Assembly: GCA_900466605.1 (NCBI GenBank)
Contig: UBMU01000010.1
Span: 1-59,038 of the forward strand
Reading direction: 5' to 3'
Source: Hyphomicrobiales bacterium
GTDB lineage: Bacteria; Pseudomonadota; Alphaproteobacteria; Rhizobiales; Rhizobiaceae
Length of the DNA stretch: 59,038 bases
Shown here: positions 47,135 to 56,368 of the stretch, piece after piece
Layout of the letters: the number at the start of each line of letters is the position of its first letter
Position numbering within the stretch: the first letter of the stretch is position 1
Made by a program: the position numbers and the translations under genes
The notes under the pieces: model-generated
Database searches by the model: none
What the model was told of the DNA's origin: nothing
What the model saw: only the letters and a program-made list of their open reading frames with translations

Positions 47135-47178
47135 CTAAATCCTTCATTGTCTCCGACAACCCCAGACGGAACACTTCC

Positions 47179-48477
47179 ATGGTATCGACTGCACTTGCCT
47201 CATCCCTGGCGCGACGCAACATCCACTATGGATGGGTGGTCGTCGCCGCAACCTTTCTGACCATGCTGGTTACGGCCGGCGCCATGGGCGCCCCCGGCGT
47301 CCTCATCAAGCCACTTCAGGACGAGTTTGGCTGGGAAACCTCGCAGATATCGTCGGCGCTCGCCGTCCGGCTGATTCTCTTCGGACTTATGGGGCCCTTC
47401 TCGGCTGCCTTCATGAATTACTTCGGCGTTCGCAAGGTCATCGTCTTCGCAATGGCCCTCATCGGCAGCGGTTTCGTCGGTTCTCTCTTCATGAGCGAGC
47501 TCTGGCAACTGCTTTTGCTCTGGGGCGTCGTCGTCGGCTTCGGCACCGGATTGACCGCAATGGTGCTTGCCGCAACCGTATCGGCCCGATGGTTCACCAA
47601 GCATCGCGGCCTCGTGGTCGGTATGCTGTCGGCGAGTTCGGCAACCGGGCAGCTGGTTTTCCTGCCGCTGATGGCCGAACTGACGGAGCGCTACGGCTGG
47701 CGCGCAACGGTCTTTTTGGTATGCGGCATGATCATGTTTGCCGCACTCATGGTGCTGGCCTTCATGCGCGACCGCCCCTCCGACCTCAATCTCCCGGCCT
47801 ACGGCGAAGACCAAATCACGCCGCCGCCACCGGCACGAGGCGGCCTACTGGCGATGCTGGTAACGCCAATCACTGTGCTGAAGGAAATCTCCGGCACCTC
47901 GACGTTCTGGATTCTCTTCGCCACGTTCTTCATCTGTGGTCTCAGCACCAACGGTCTTATCCAGACTCATTTCGTCACGCTTTGCGGCGACTTCGGAATC
48001 ATGCCCGTGGCTGCAGCCAGCGTTCTCGCCGTGATGGGCATCTTTGATTTCTTCGGCACGATCGGCTCCGGCTGGCTGTCGGATCGCTTCGACAATCGCT
48101 GGCTGTTGTTCTGGTACTACGGCTTGCGTGGCCTCTCGCTGCTCTTCCTGCCCTTCAGCGATTTCAGCTTCTACGGCCTGTCGATCTTTGCTGTCTTCTA
48201 TGGCCTCGACTGGATCGCCACCGTGCCGCCCACGGTCAAGATCGCCGCCGATCGCTTCGGCCGCGAGAAGGCCGGCATGGTCTTCGGTTGGGTGTTCGCC
48301 GGCCATCAGTTGGGAGCCGCAACCGCTGCCTACGGCGCTGGCTGGTCGCGCACAGAACTGGAGAGCTACTTGCCCGCCTTCTTTATTGCCGGCGCTTTCT
48401 GCTTGCTTGCATCGGTCCTCGCAATCACGCTGAAAAAGTCCGGCCTCCATCAGCCTGCCGCTGCTTCCGCCCATTGA
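47179..48477 (+). CDS. MFS transporter
   Basis: A 432-aa major facilitator with 12 predicted helices. Recognisable elements: HYGWVVVAATFLTMLVTAGA (helix 1), a FMNYFGVRKVIVFAMALIGS loop 2-3 region, and RDRPSDLNLPAYGEDQ in the central loop. The OFA/monocarboxylate-like subfamily is suggested (HYGW start). It is controlled by the divergent TetR protein, which fits an efflux or uptake system induced by its substrate. The substrate is unknown. Confidence 0.92.
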   Translation: MVSTALASSLARRNIHYGWVVVAATFLTMLVTAGAMGAPGVLIKPLQDEFGWETSQISSALAVRLILFGLMGPFSAAFMNYFGVRKVIVFAMALIGSGFVGSLFMSELWQLLLLWGVVVGFGTGLTAMVLAATVSARWFTKHRGLVVGMLSASSATGQLVFLPLMAELTERYGWRATVFLVCGMIMFAALMVLAFMRDRPSDLNLPAYGEDQITPPPPARGGLLAMLVTPITVLKEISGTSTFWILFATFFICGLSTNGLIQTHFVTLCGDFGIMPVAAASVLAVMGIFDFFGTIGSGWLSDRFDNRWLLFWYYGLRGLSLLFLPFSDFSFYGLSIFAVFYGLDWIATVPPTVKIAADRFGREKAGMVFGWVFAGHQLGAATAAYGAGWSRTELESYLPAFFIAGAFCLLASVLAITLKKSGLHQPAAASAH

Positions 48478-48545
48478 CGCGTTCCCGGCCGCAGTTTGCA
48501 GGCCGGAAACTCCAATAAATCAAGCCGAGAACTTCGCCCGCCGTC

Positions 48546-48574
48546 TTGCGCGCGCGGGCGAACGCATGCTAGAC
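48546..48574 (+). promoter_or_regulatory. Promoter of tRNA-Leu
   Basis: TTGCGC (48546-48551), a 17-bp spacer and CTAGAC (48569-48574) match the rhizobial housekeeping pattern with a GC-rich spacer. The -10 box ends 22 bp before the tRNA 5' end. Confidence 0.55.
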
Positions 48575-48596
48575 AGCCGCCTCGTCGGTATCCGTT

Positions 48597-48681
48597 GCCC
48601 CATTGGCGGAATTGGTAGACGCGCTCGACTCAAAATCGAGTTTCGAAAGAAGTGCTGGTTCGACCCCGGCATGGGGCACCA
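48597..48681 (+). tRNA. tRNA-Leu (CAA)
   Basis: Acceptor stem GCCCCAT pairs with ATGGGGC. D arm GGCGGAATTGGTAGACGC has the class II form. The anticodon stem CTCGA/TCGAG encloses CTCAAAA, giving anticodon CAA. A long variable arm follows, then the T arm CTGGTTCGACCCCGG. The 3' CCA is encoded. The length of 85 nt and the long variable arm fit a leucine tRNA. No integrase or attachment-site repeat is seen beside it. Confidence 0.95.
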
Positions 48682-48747
48682 CCGACAGAAAATCCAAAGC
48701 ATCACCGCACCAGCCGCCCCCGTGTTTCGGACGGCTCGCAGCGTGCT

Positions 48748-49893
48748 TCAGTGGAAACTCCCGGCGAAAACGAGCCCAAGCGAGACAAAAATCACGGCCC
48801 CGACGAGCGCCGTCAGCTTCATGATTGCACCGGGAACTTGAACACCCGCCGCATCGACCTTGAACGCCAGATAGAGCGGAAACGCAACGAAATAGATCGA
48901 GATCCACTTCGGACGCATCAACGTCGCATCGACAGCGATCATCAGCGCAAAGACCAGAATCATGCTGATGACGATCATCCGGCCGATAACCCGCGTCCAT
49001 TCGCTGCTCGCAGCGAAGATGGTCCGGAGGTGAGCGCGATAAACGACAGCGAAGATAGCGAGCGTCAGAGCGGAGCATTTGACGATCGATTCCACCAACT
49101 GGCAGGCGGCCATCAGCTGGCTGAAAGCCTCGTGGCTCGCGACTCCCCGCATTTTCGTCAGCGTGTCGCCTGTTGCCTTATCGAGATGGGTCACGACCCA
49201 GTAGACATGCGGCCCTGCGACGGCGAGGCCAACAGCGTTGGTTACCATCAGCCGCCAGTTCAGGACCAAGCGCCGCATCCCCGGCTCGAGCAGCAGCGCC
49301 ACGACCGCCGCGACCGGAATGATCGCAAAGTTGTACTTTGCAAGGAATCCTATGCCTGCAGCCGCTCCTAGAAGCCCATAATTCTCCGCCGACGGCCGTT
49401 CCGCCGTCAGCGCCAGCACGTCCAGGAAGAATGCCACAGCGGCGAAGGCGCCAATGCTGTGGGTTAGATCGCGCTGCGCGAGCAGAAAAACCGCAGGCAG
49501 GCTCAGCAGACAGAGGACGGCAATCCAGGCGGTATCTCGGCCTCCCACGACTTTGCGGGCCGACAGCCCCAGAAAGACGCAACTTGCCAGCAGCGTGGCA
49601 TTCTTCAAGAATGCGAGCGTGTCGATCGACACGCCGAAGGCCTTGCTAAGACAGTAGAACATCCAGTTGTAGAGTGGTGGCTGGTCGCCGTAGCCCAGCT
49701 GCAGGGTGTGTGCGAGCCTGATCTGCTCTGCCTCATCGGACCCCAGATCCCCGCCACGCAAGAGCCTGAGAATGAAGCTCGCGGCGAAGTACGTTACCAG
49801 CAGAGCGATGGGCAGGAATGCGTTTGTTCGCGCGGCACGCCGGACAGAAACATATGAGCCGTCGGAAATATTATCAGTCAATTCGCCCCACAT
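48748..49893 (-). CDS. Glycosyltransferase family 39-like membrane protein
   Basis: A multi-pass membrane enzyme related to ArnT/PMT-type glycosyltransferases, which use polyprenyl-phosphate sugars. The first periplasmic loop has SDEAEQIRLAHTLQLGYGDQ followed by PPLYNW, with the acidic catalytic pair. About ten helices follow. The start is uncertain: the ATG at 49893 gives 381 aa and begins just before the first helix; the frame is open to 50148, and an ATG at 49962 gives 404 aa. Likely modifies lipid A or another envelope glycan. Head-to-head with the antiporter gene. Confidence 0.85.
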   Translation of the reverse strand: MWGELTDNISDGSYVSVRRAARTNAFLPIALLVTYFAASFILRLLRGGDLGSDEAEQIRLAHTLQLGYGDQPPLYNWMFYCLSKAFGVSIDTLAFLKNATLLASCVFLGLSARKVVGGRDTAWIAVLCLLSLPAVFLLAQRDLTHSIGAFAAVAFFLDVLALTAERPSAENYGLLGAAAGIGFLAKYNFAIIPVAAVVALLLEPGMRRLVLNWRLMVTNAVGLAVAGPHVYWVVTHLDKATGDTLTKMRGVASHEAFSQLMAACQLVESIVKCSALTLAIFAVVYRAHLRTIFAASSEWTRVIGRMIVISMILVFALMIAVDATLMRPKWISIYFVAFPLYLAFKVDAAGVQVPGAIMKLTALVGAVIFVSLGLVFAGSFH

Positions 49894-50150
49894 GCGCTCG
49901 CTTTGAACGGATCCGGGAACATGCAGTTCTTCTGATGGACTGTATAGCGGTTCACCCTCCATTTCAGGGACTTGCCAGCATCGTTCCCAAAGCGGGTGTT
50001 GCCTCCTCGCCACGCCTCCGCGCGTGGTCGCTCCCAGTATTGCTGCCGCAATCGGGTGCCACCGGCCAATCGGTCGCACATTGCAAATCAACTGTTTAAT
50101 TTCTCGATCGTTTCGGCCAAACTGCGCCCGCCAAGAGGGAAGACGCACGC

Positions 50151-51899
50151 GTGCATCAGGAAGTATCGCTTATTGCTACAGTTGCCGTCAGTTTCGTCTG
50201 CGCGGCGATATTTGGTTATGTCGCCGATCGGCTGCGTTTGCCGCCCCTTGTCGGATATTTGATCGCTGGTATCGCCATGGGGCCGATGACGCCCGGATTT
50301 GTCGCCGATGCCGCGCTTGCCAGTCAATTGGCGGAGATGGGCGTAATCCTCCTGATGTTCGGCGTTGGGCTGCATTTTTCCACCGCCGATCTGCTGGCCG
50401 TGCGCGGGATCGCCGTCCCGGGAGCGATCGCGCGGATCGTCATTGTTACCCTGCTTGGCGTCGGCCTTGCCAGCTGGTGGGGCTGGAGCCTGGGCGCGGG
50501 GATAGTCCTTGGTCTTAGCCTGTCGGTCGCGAGTACCGTTGTGCTGTTGAAAGCTCTCGAGGAGCGAAATCTGCTCAACTCTGCGAGCGGTCGCGTGGCC
50601 GTCGGCTGGCTGATCGTCGAAGACCTTGCGATGGTTTTGGCATTGGTGCTTCTGCCTGCCGTCGCTGAATTGCTTGGGGGCAGTGCCACAAGCGGCCTCA
50701 CGCACGGCGCTGGGCTACCGCTGCCGCTGACGATTGCACTGACGCTGTTGAAAGTCGGTGCTTTTGCGGTCATGGCGATCTTTCTCGGGCCGAAAATCGT
50801 TCCCTGGCTCCTGACGCTGGTTGCCAGGACCGGTTCTCGCGAACTCTTCACGCTGACAGTTCTCGCCATAGCTCTGGGCATCGCGTTCGGCTCCGCGGAG
50901 ATCTTTGGGGTCTCGTTTGCGCTGGGCGCCTTCTTCGCCGGCGTGGTCATGAGCGAATCCAACCTCAGCCATCGGGCCGCTGCCGATTCGCTACCGCTTC
51001 AGAATGCCTTTTCAGTGCTGTTCTTCGTGTCCGTCGGCATGCTGTTTGACCCTTCGATTCTGGTACGCCAGCCGATGGCTGTGATCAGTGCGCTGGCGTT
51101 GATCATCGTCGGCAAGACCATCATCTCTTTTCTCATCGTGGTCTTGCTGCGCTATCCGATCGGAATGGCGCTGACTGTTTCCGGCGGACTGGCGCAGATC
51201 GGCGAATTCTCGTTCATTCTCGCCAGTCTGGGCGTTACGCTTGGATTGCTGCCAACTGACGGACAGGACATCATCCTCGCTTCCGCGATCATCTCGATCA
51301 TTCTCAATCCGCTCGTCTGTGCCGGTGCCGAAATGTTGCACATCCGCGTGCACGCCAAGTGGCCGGGCGTCAGCAACCACTTCGGGCGCCGCCGGCAAGA
51401 GGCACTTGGCCGCGAACTTGAAAAGATTCGTGCAAGCAACGAAGCCCGCGAGCACCAGCATCAGCTCGAAATGCAGGAGCTGATCGAAACCTTCCCCCTG
51501 TTTGCCAAAGTCGACGAGGATTCACAGGAGGAGTTGCTGCTACTCTTTCGTCCGAAATCGGCGCTGCCCGGCGAGCGCGTGATCCGCAAGGGCGACCGGG
51601 GCGATGGCCTCTATTTCCTGTCTTCAGGCGCAGTCGAAGTGCAGCTTCCGGGTGGACCGATCCCGCTGGAACCCGGCGCGTTCTTTGGCGAAATGGCACT
51701 CCTCAGCGGCGGACGCCGCACGGCGGATGTCGTGGCCGTCGATTTCTGCCAGTTCTTCGTGCTGGAAAGGCGCGACTTCAATATGTTTGCCGCCAAGCAT
51801 CCCATTCTGCGCCAGGCTGTCACCGAAATGGCCCGCGAACGCACCGAGATGAACGTCATGCGCCAAAAGCGCGATGAGCCCTCCACCATCGACTCCTGA
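50151..51899 (+). CDS. CPA2-type cation:proton antiporter with cNMP-binding domain
   Basis: A 582-aa protein. The N-terminal ~390 residues form a Kef/YbaL-like Na+/H+ exchanger domain of about 12 helices (PPLVGYLIAGIAMGPMTPGF, SLSVASTVVLLKALEERNLL, GWLIVEDLAMVLALVLLPA). The C-terminus carries a cyclic-nucleotide-binding domain: FPLFAKVDEDSQEELLLLF, GDGLYFLSSGAVEVQLPGG and the phosphate-cassette FGEMALLSGGRRTADVVA, with Gly-Glu and Arg present. A TrkA-N domain is absent. The start is a GTG at 50151. Direct control of transport by cAMP or cGMP is likely; a cyclase gene lies 28 kb away in the window. Confidence 0.92.
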   Translation: MHQEVSLIATVAVSFVCAAIFGYVADRLRLPPLVGYLIAGIAMGPMTPGFVADAALASQLAEMGVILLMFGVGLHFSTADLLAVRGIAVPGAIARIVIVTLLGVGLASWWGWSLGAGIVLGLSLSVASTVVLLKALEERNLLNSASGRVAVGWLIVEDLAMVLALVLLPAVAELLGGSATSGLTHGAGLPLPLTIALTLLKVGAFAVMAIFLGPKIVPWLLTLVARTGSRELFTLTVLAIALGIAFGSAEIFGVSFALGAFFAGVVMSESNLSHRAAADSLPLQNAFSVLFFVSVGMLFDPSILVRQPMAVISALALIIVGKTIISFLIVVLLRYPIGMALTVSGGLAQIGEFSFILASLGVTLGLLPTDGQDIILASAIISIILNPLVCAGAEMLHIRVHAKWPGVSNHFGRRRQEALGRELEKIRASNEAREHQHQLEMQELIETFPLFAKVDEDSQEELLLLFRPKSALPGERVIRKGDRGDGLYFLSSGAVEVQLPGGPIPLEPGAFFGEMALLSGGRRTADVVAVDFCQFFVLERRDFNMFAAKHPILRQAVTEMARERTEMNVMRQKRDEPSTIDS

Positions 51900-52022
51900 G
51901 CTCAGCGTCTCGATTCGATCACGAAGATTTTTTCGAAACGTCACCCTACGAAGGCCACACCAACCATTTACAGCCGCGCCGACGCCCCATAAAGCTCATG
52001 CGCTCGAAGCGAAAGGATTGGA

Positions 52023-52619
52023 ATGCTCCGCAGACTCTACGACTGGACCATGTCTCTCGCAGGCCGGAAATCGGCCGAAGTCTGGCTCGCCGTTATCGCC
52101 TTCGTCGAAAGCTCTATTTTCCTGGTTCCCGCCGACGTTCTCTACCTGCCGATGGCGCTCGCAAAGCCGGAACGTGCCTATCGTTACGCGCTGGTCGCGA
52201 CCGTCGCCTCGGTGCTCGGTGGCATCGCTGGTTGGGCGCTCGGCTACTACGCCTACGACGCGATTGCGCGTCCGGTTCTGGAATTCTATGGAAAGCTCGA
52301 CGCCTTCGAGCAGCTCAGGGTCTACATCCACGATGAGTGGGAAATCCTGCTGCTGTTGCTCGTCACCTCGGGCCTGGCGCATCTGCCCCCGATAAAGATC
52401 GTGACGATCCTCGCCGGCGTCATTCACATGAATCTCGGCTTTTTCGTCATCTCCGCAATAGTGGCACGCGGCGCACGCTTCTTCTTTCTCGCATGGCTGC
52501 TGCGCCGTTACGGCGAACCGATCCGCCATTTCATCGAAAAGCGCCTTGGGCAGGTTGCGGGCATCGTTGCCGCCGTCGCCATTGCCCTGGGGATTGCTTA
52601 TAAACTACTTGCCCACTGA
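52023..52619 (+). CDS. YqaA/DedA-like (VTT domain) membrane protein
   Basis: A 198-aa inner-membrane protein. VWLAVIAFVESSIFLVPADV, YRYALVATVASVLGGIAGWA, LGYYAYDAIARP and ARGARFFFLAWLLRRYGEPI are typical of the YqaA subgroup of SNARE-associated/VTT proteins, possibly linked to lipid transport. Followed 22 bp later by dsbB. The start at 52023 has AAAGGATTGGA upstream. Confidence 0.93.
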   Translation: MLRRLYDWTMSLAGRKSAEVWLAVIAFVESSIFLVPADVLYLPMALAKPERAYRYALVATVASVLGGIAGWALGYYAYDAIARPVLEFYGKLDAFEQLRVYIHDEWEILLLLLVTSGLAHLPPIKIVTILAGVIHMNLGFFVISAIVARGARFFFLAWLLRRYGEPIRHFIEKRLGQVAGIVAAVAIALGIAYKLLAH

Positions 52620-52641
52620 GCTATTTGCGCGGAGTCCCCAC

Positions 52642-53154
52642 ATGCCTGCCTCGTTTTCCTTTGCTCGCCCGGTCGTCGGCTACGCGCTTGCGCTCGCACT
52701 CGGCATGGCGGTCGTCGTCGGAACCGCGCTCGGCTTCCAGTATCTTGGTGGGTATATTCCGTGCGCGCTCTGCCTGCTGCAGCGCCAGCCTTACTACTAC
52801 GGGATTCCGATCGCAGTTCTCGGCGCAATTTCCTCGGCAATCGGCCTTCCCAGCTGGATCGGTCGTTCATTCCTGCTCGCCGCCGGCATTCTGATGATCG
52901 TCGGCGCAGGCATGGGCGTCTATCATGCCGGTGTCGAGTGGCAGTTCTGGCAAGGTCCGGCAACCTGCTCCACGACGGCAGGCAGCATGACGCAGAACGC
53001 CGGCGACCTGTTGGGCGAGCTGAACAGTATCAAAGGACCGTCCTGCACAGATGCCGCCCTGCGCGTCCTCGGCCTGTCCTTCGCGGGATGGAACGTGATC
53101 GCAAGCGTGATCCTTGCTGCCTTCGCCTTCATCGGCGTTCGCAGGACCGCTTAA
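52642..53154 (+). CDS. dsbB: Disulfide bond formation protein DsbB
   Basis: A 170-aa four-helix membrane protein that reoxidises DsbA using quinone. The first periplasmic loop has the CxxC motif in PCALCLLQRQPYYY. The second loop contains the other Cys pair (GPATCSTTAGS and KGPSCTDAAL). The start at 52642 has GGAG upstream; a longer frame from 52546 overlaps the YqaA-type gene and is not needed. Together with the preceding gene it forms an envelope-protein unit. Confidence 0.92.
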   Translation: MPASFSFARPVVGYALALALGMAVVVGTALGFQYLGGYIPCALCLLQRQPYYYGIPIAVLGAISSAIGLPSWIGRSFLLAAGILMIVGAGMGVYHAGVEWQFWQGPATCSTTAGSMTQNAGDLLGELNSIKGPSCTDAALRVLGLSFAGWNVIASVILAAFAFIGVRRTA

Positions 53155-53176
53155 GACTGACTGACGGAAAGACCAA

Positions 53177-53734
53177 TCAGGGCTGCAGTTCGCTATCCCA
53201 ATAGAGATAGTCGAGCCAGCTATCATGCAGGTAGTTCGGCGGGAAAAGCCGGCCGTTGTTGTGCAGGTCCTGTACCGTTGGCTGATACGGCTTCTGATGC
53301 GGAAACATGCCGGCCTGCTTCGGCAGCTTGCTGCCTTTTCTCAAATTGCAGGGTGAGCATGCCGCAACAACGTTTTGCCACGTGGTTTCGCCACCATGCG
53401 CCCGCGGGATGACATGGTCGAAGGTCAGATCGTCGTGCTCGCCGCAATACTGGCATTCGAACTTGTCTCGCAGGAACACGTTGAAACGCGTAAAGGCGGG
53501 ATTGCGGGAAGGCTGCACGTAAGTCTTTAGGCAGACGACGCTCGGAAGCCGCATCGAAAAGCTCGGAGACGAAACCGAGTGCTCGTATTCTGCAATGATA
53601 TTCACACGGTCGAGAAATACCGCCTTGATCGCGTCCTGCCAGGACCAAAGCGACAAGGGGTAGTAACTCAGGGGCCTGTAGTCAGCGTTCAGGACGAGCG
53701 CTGGCAGGGCCTGTGGGGAGACTGCAATCGTCAA
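53177..53734 (-). CDS. HNH endonuclease
   Basis: A 185-aa protein with a C-terminal HNH domain: FECQYCGEHDDLTFDHVIPR, then AHGGETTWQNVVAACSPCNL RKG. Two C-x2-C pairs bind zinc, and the His-Asn-His residues are in place. The N-terminal LPALVLNADYRPLSYYPLSL is the conserved start of this rhizobial and widespread bacterial HNH group. Its biological role is not known. Minus strand, monocistronic, convergent with dsbB. Confidence 0.94.
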   Translation of the reverse strand: MTIAVSPQALPALVLNADYRPLSYYPLSLWSWQDAIKAVFLDRVNIIAEYEHSVSSPSFSMRLPSVVCLKTYVQPSRNPAFTRFNVFLRDKFECQYCGEHDDLTFDHVIPRAHGGETTWQNVVAACSPCNLRKGSKLPKQAGMFPHQKPYQPTVQDLHNNGRLFPPNYLHDSWLDYLYWDSELQP

Positions 53735-53845
53735 GGGACTCTCCTGATCGATTCGGCATCTGCCCTCTTATATTAGGCCGGTTGTGACGGCATTGTGAAG
53801 TCCAATAAATTCAATCGCCAACCCCGCTGTTCAAACTATCGTCGC

Positions 53846-54508
53846 TCAGTCGATCGGCAACAGGCCGCGTCCGAGCTTGACGGCGTAATATGCCCAGAAA
53901 AGCCTTGCCGCGACGGACCGCCACGGCGACCATACGGTGGCCAAAGACGAAAGTTCGCGGGCCGGCGGGCGGGCACCGAGACCGAATGCCGCAGCCACTG
54001 CGTTTTGCAGTGCAACGTCGCCGGAAGGGAAGACGTCCGCGTGACCACCGCAGAACATCAGATAGACCTCGGCGGTCCAGGGACCGATGCCCTTGAGAGC
54101 CGTCAGCTCGGCCAACGCTTTGTCAGGCGGCAAAGCAGAGAGCGCGAGAAGATCGAGGCGACCTGACGCAACAGCCTCGGCAATGTGCGAGAGCGTATCG
54201 GCCTTGGCGCGCGACAGGCCGAACTGCCGCCAGGCCTCGGGATGGAGAAGCACATAGTTGTCCGCGGTCAGCACGCCTTCGGCCGGCTGCATCCGCCTCC
54301 AGATCGCTTCCGCGCTGGCGCGCGACACCATTTGCGAGACGATGATATGAGCGAGACCCCCGAAACCCGGCTCGCGCAATCGCAAGGGAAGCGGCCCGAC
54401 CTCGGCCGCAATGGCAGCAAGTCGCGGGTCTAGGCGCAACAGGTTCTGCAACCCCTCCCTCACATCATCATCGCTGCGAATGATCAACACGCTTCCTCGC
54501 GATCCCAT
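53846..54508 (-). CDS. DNA-3-methyladenine glycosylase II (AlkA type)
   Basis: A 220-aa base-excision repair glycosylase that removes alkylated bases. Helix-hairpin-helix plus catalytic Asp: LTALKGIGPWTAEVYLMFCG followed by ADVFPSGDVALQNAV. The substrate-pocket helices IIVSQMVSRASAEAIWRRMQ are typical. The start at 54508 is a choice; the frame opens at 54532, where its ATG would overlap the gluQ ATG on the other strand by two bases (CATG). Confidence 0.9.
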   Translation of the reverse strand: MGSRGSVLIIRSDDDVREGLQNLLRLDPRLAAIAAEVGPLPLRLREPGFGGLAHIIVSQMVSRASAEAIWRRMQPAEGVLTADNYVLLHPEAWRQFGLSRAKADTLSHIAEAVASGRLDLLALSALPPDKALAELTALKGIGPWTAEVYLMFCGGHADVFPSGDVALQNAVAAAFGLGARPPARELSSLATVWSPWRSVAARLFWAYYAVKLGRGLLPID

Positions 54509-54530
54509 CGAATTCGTGGCAGAAGAAAGC

Positions 54531-55412
54531 ATGACCGCGATTCCCCGTCAAAAGCCTGTCTTTCGTTTTGCGCCGAGCCCGAATGGCCCGCTCCACCTTG
54601 GCCACGCACTCTCTGCCCTTTTGAACCAGGACATGGCGGTATCGGCAGGAGGACGCCTCCTCCTGCGCATAGAAGACATCGACCTGACGCGCTGTACACC
54701 CGAATTCGAGGCAGGCATCTATGCCGACCTCGAATGGCTCTCCATGGACTGGGAACGGCCGGTGCGGCGGCAATCAGAGCATTTCGAGGCGTACCAGGCA
54801 GCACTTGACAGCTTGATAGCCCGAGGTCTCGCCTACCCATCGTTCATGACGCGGGGTGAGATCAAGACGTGGGTTGCCGCCGCCGAAGCGAATGGCATTC
54901 TCTGGCCGCGAGATCCCGACGGTTCTCCGCTCTACCCTCCGAATGATCGCGAGCGCTCGCATTTCGACCGGCAGCATCTGCTCGCTTCGGGCATGAAACA
55001 CGCGTGGCGGCTCGACATGGGCAAGGCCCTGGAGGCAGTGGGCGAGGCCCTTTCTTGGGAGGAAACCGGGGATGGCGACCGTGGTCGCATCGCCGCAAAT
55101 CCCGGCGCCTGGGGAGATGTCGTGCTGTCGCGGTCCGATGCACCGTCGAGTTACCACCTGTCTGTCGTTCTCGACGACGCGCTTCAGGGTATCACCCATG
55201 TGGTCCGCGGCCTCGATCTCTTTCACTCGACCTCGGTGCATCGCTTGCTGCAGGCCCTGCTTGACCTATCGGCACCGACTTACCACCATCATCGTCTGGT
55301 AACCGATAAGGACGGCCGCAAGCTTTCCAAGAGCCAAGGCGACACGGGGCTTGCCGAGCTCCGCAACGGCGGCCTTTCACTGGCCGACATTCGCTGCCTT
55401 GTCGGGCTTTGA
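54531..55412 (+). CDS. gluQ: Glutamyl-Q tRNA(Asp) synthetase
   Basis: A 293-aa paralogue of glutamyl-tRNA synthetase lacking the anticodon-binding domain; it charges glutamate onto queuosine at position 34 of tRNA-Asp. HIGH-type motif FAPSPNGPLHLGHALSALLN and KMSKS-type motif KDGRKLSKSQGD are both present. The Cys pattern that binds zinc in many homologues is not obvious (RGLAYPSFMTRGEIKTW has none). The start at 54531 has AGAAGAAAG upstream. Its 3' end overlaps the 3' end of the YihY gene by 36 bp. Confidence 0.93.
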   Translation: MTAIPRQKPVFRFAPSPNGPLHLGHALSALLNQDMAVSAGGRLLLRIEDIDLTRCTPEFEAGIYADLEWLSMDWERPVRRQSEHFEAYQAALDSLIARGLAYPSFMTRGEIKTWVAAAEANGILWPRDPDGSPLYPPNDRERSHFDRQHLLASGMKHAWRLDMGKALEAVGEALSWEETGDGDRGRIAANPGAWGDVVLSRSDAPSSYHLSVVLDDALQGITHVVRGLDLFHSTSVHRLLQALLDLSAPTYHHHRLVTDKDGRKLSKSQGDTGLAELRNGGLSLADIRCLVGL

Positions 55413-56291
55413 AGTCTTGTTTTGCCCACCGCCCAGGAAATTGTTCTTGAAGATCGCACGCACCCGAAACTTCAGGAGGGCGGCATTGATTTCCGCGCCG
55501 ATAATGAAAATGACCCCGACCATATAGAGAAAGATCAGAACGATCATCACCGATGCCAGACCGGCATAGGTCGCCGTGTAGTTGGCGAACGTCGCCAGAT
55601 AATAGGCGAAAATCAGGGCGCCCGCCAACCATAGCAACAGCGTAACAAGGACACCCGGCACGACGTCAAAAACACGGCGTCGCCCCGCCGGCAGCCACAG
55701 GTGAACGACGAAGAGGCCGACGGTCAGCATGAACAGCGTGCCATAGACGCGCCAGCTGAACACCACCTCGAGCGTATCGGCAAACAGCGGAAACCACAGG
55801 CGCGCGTAATTAAGAGCGAGTGGAACGGCCACCAGCAGCACACTGACGGCTGCGAAGATGACCACGGCTATCAGAACGTAGCCAAGGCTTGCCAGGCGGG
55901 TGATGTACCATGGTCGCGTCTCCTGGACGCGATAGGCCCGGTTAAGCGATATCCGCAGCGCCTCAACTCCGTTCGACGCGAAGTAGGCCGCAGCCAGAAC
56001 GGAAACAGTAAGCAGCCCGCCACGCGGCACCGTCAGAACCTCGATAACCTGGTCGACCAAAGGCTTGGCGATCGCTTCCGGCCAGGTATCGAAGATCAGA
56101 TGTATCGCCCGGTCCGAGAATTGATCCGCCCCCAGAAAGGTAGCAAGTGTTGTGCCGAAAATAAGGAATGGAAAGACCGCCAGAAGCGTAGACAGTGCGA
56201 CATGGCTCGCCATCGCGAAACCGTCGTCCTCTATAAGGTGGCAGATAGCGTCGTAGACCACATCATAGAAGATGCGCATTATCTTCGGCAT
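55377..56291 (-). CDS. YihY/virulence factor BrkB family protein
   Basis: A 304-aa inner-membrane protein with about six helices. Family signatures: HVALSTLLAVFPFLIFGTTL, GLLTVSVLAAAYFASNGVEA, LRISLNRAYRVQETRPWYIT and ASVMIVLIFLYMVGVIFIIG. Once called ribonuclease BN by mistake. Transport or lipid-related function is suspected, but unknown. The C-terminus is encoded in the region that overlaps gluQ by 36 bp. Confidence 0.93.
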   Translation of the reverse strand: MPKIMRIFYDVVYDAICHLIEDDGFAMASHVALSTLLAVFPFLIFGTTLATFLGADQFSDRAIHLIFDTWPEAIAKPLVDQVIEVLTVPRGGLLTVSVLAAAYFASNGVEALRISLNRAYRVQETRPWYITRLASLGYVLIAVVIFAAVSVLLVAVPLALNYARLWFPLFADTLEVVFSWRVYGTLFMLTVGLFVVHLWLPAGRRRVFDVVPGVLVTLLLWLAGALIFAYYLATFANYTATYAGLASVMIVLIFLYMVGVIFIIGAEINAALLKFRVRAIFKNNFLGGGQNKTSKPDKAANVGQ

Positions 56292-56368
56292 TCCGTCTCC
56301 CGGCTTTCATCGTTGTATCGCCCGTTCGAATATGGGAAACCACTCCCATTTTGTACAGGAATCATTCC

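Noticed and set aside
48597..48748. tRNA-Leu as an integration site
   Set aside because: No integrase, direct repeat of the tRNA 3' end or change in composition is visible on either side.
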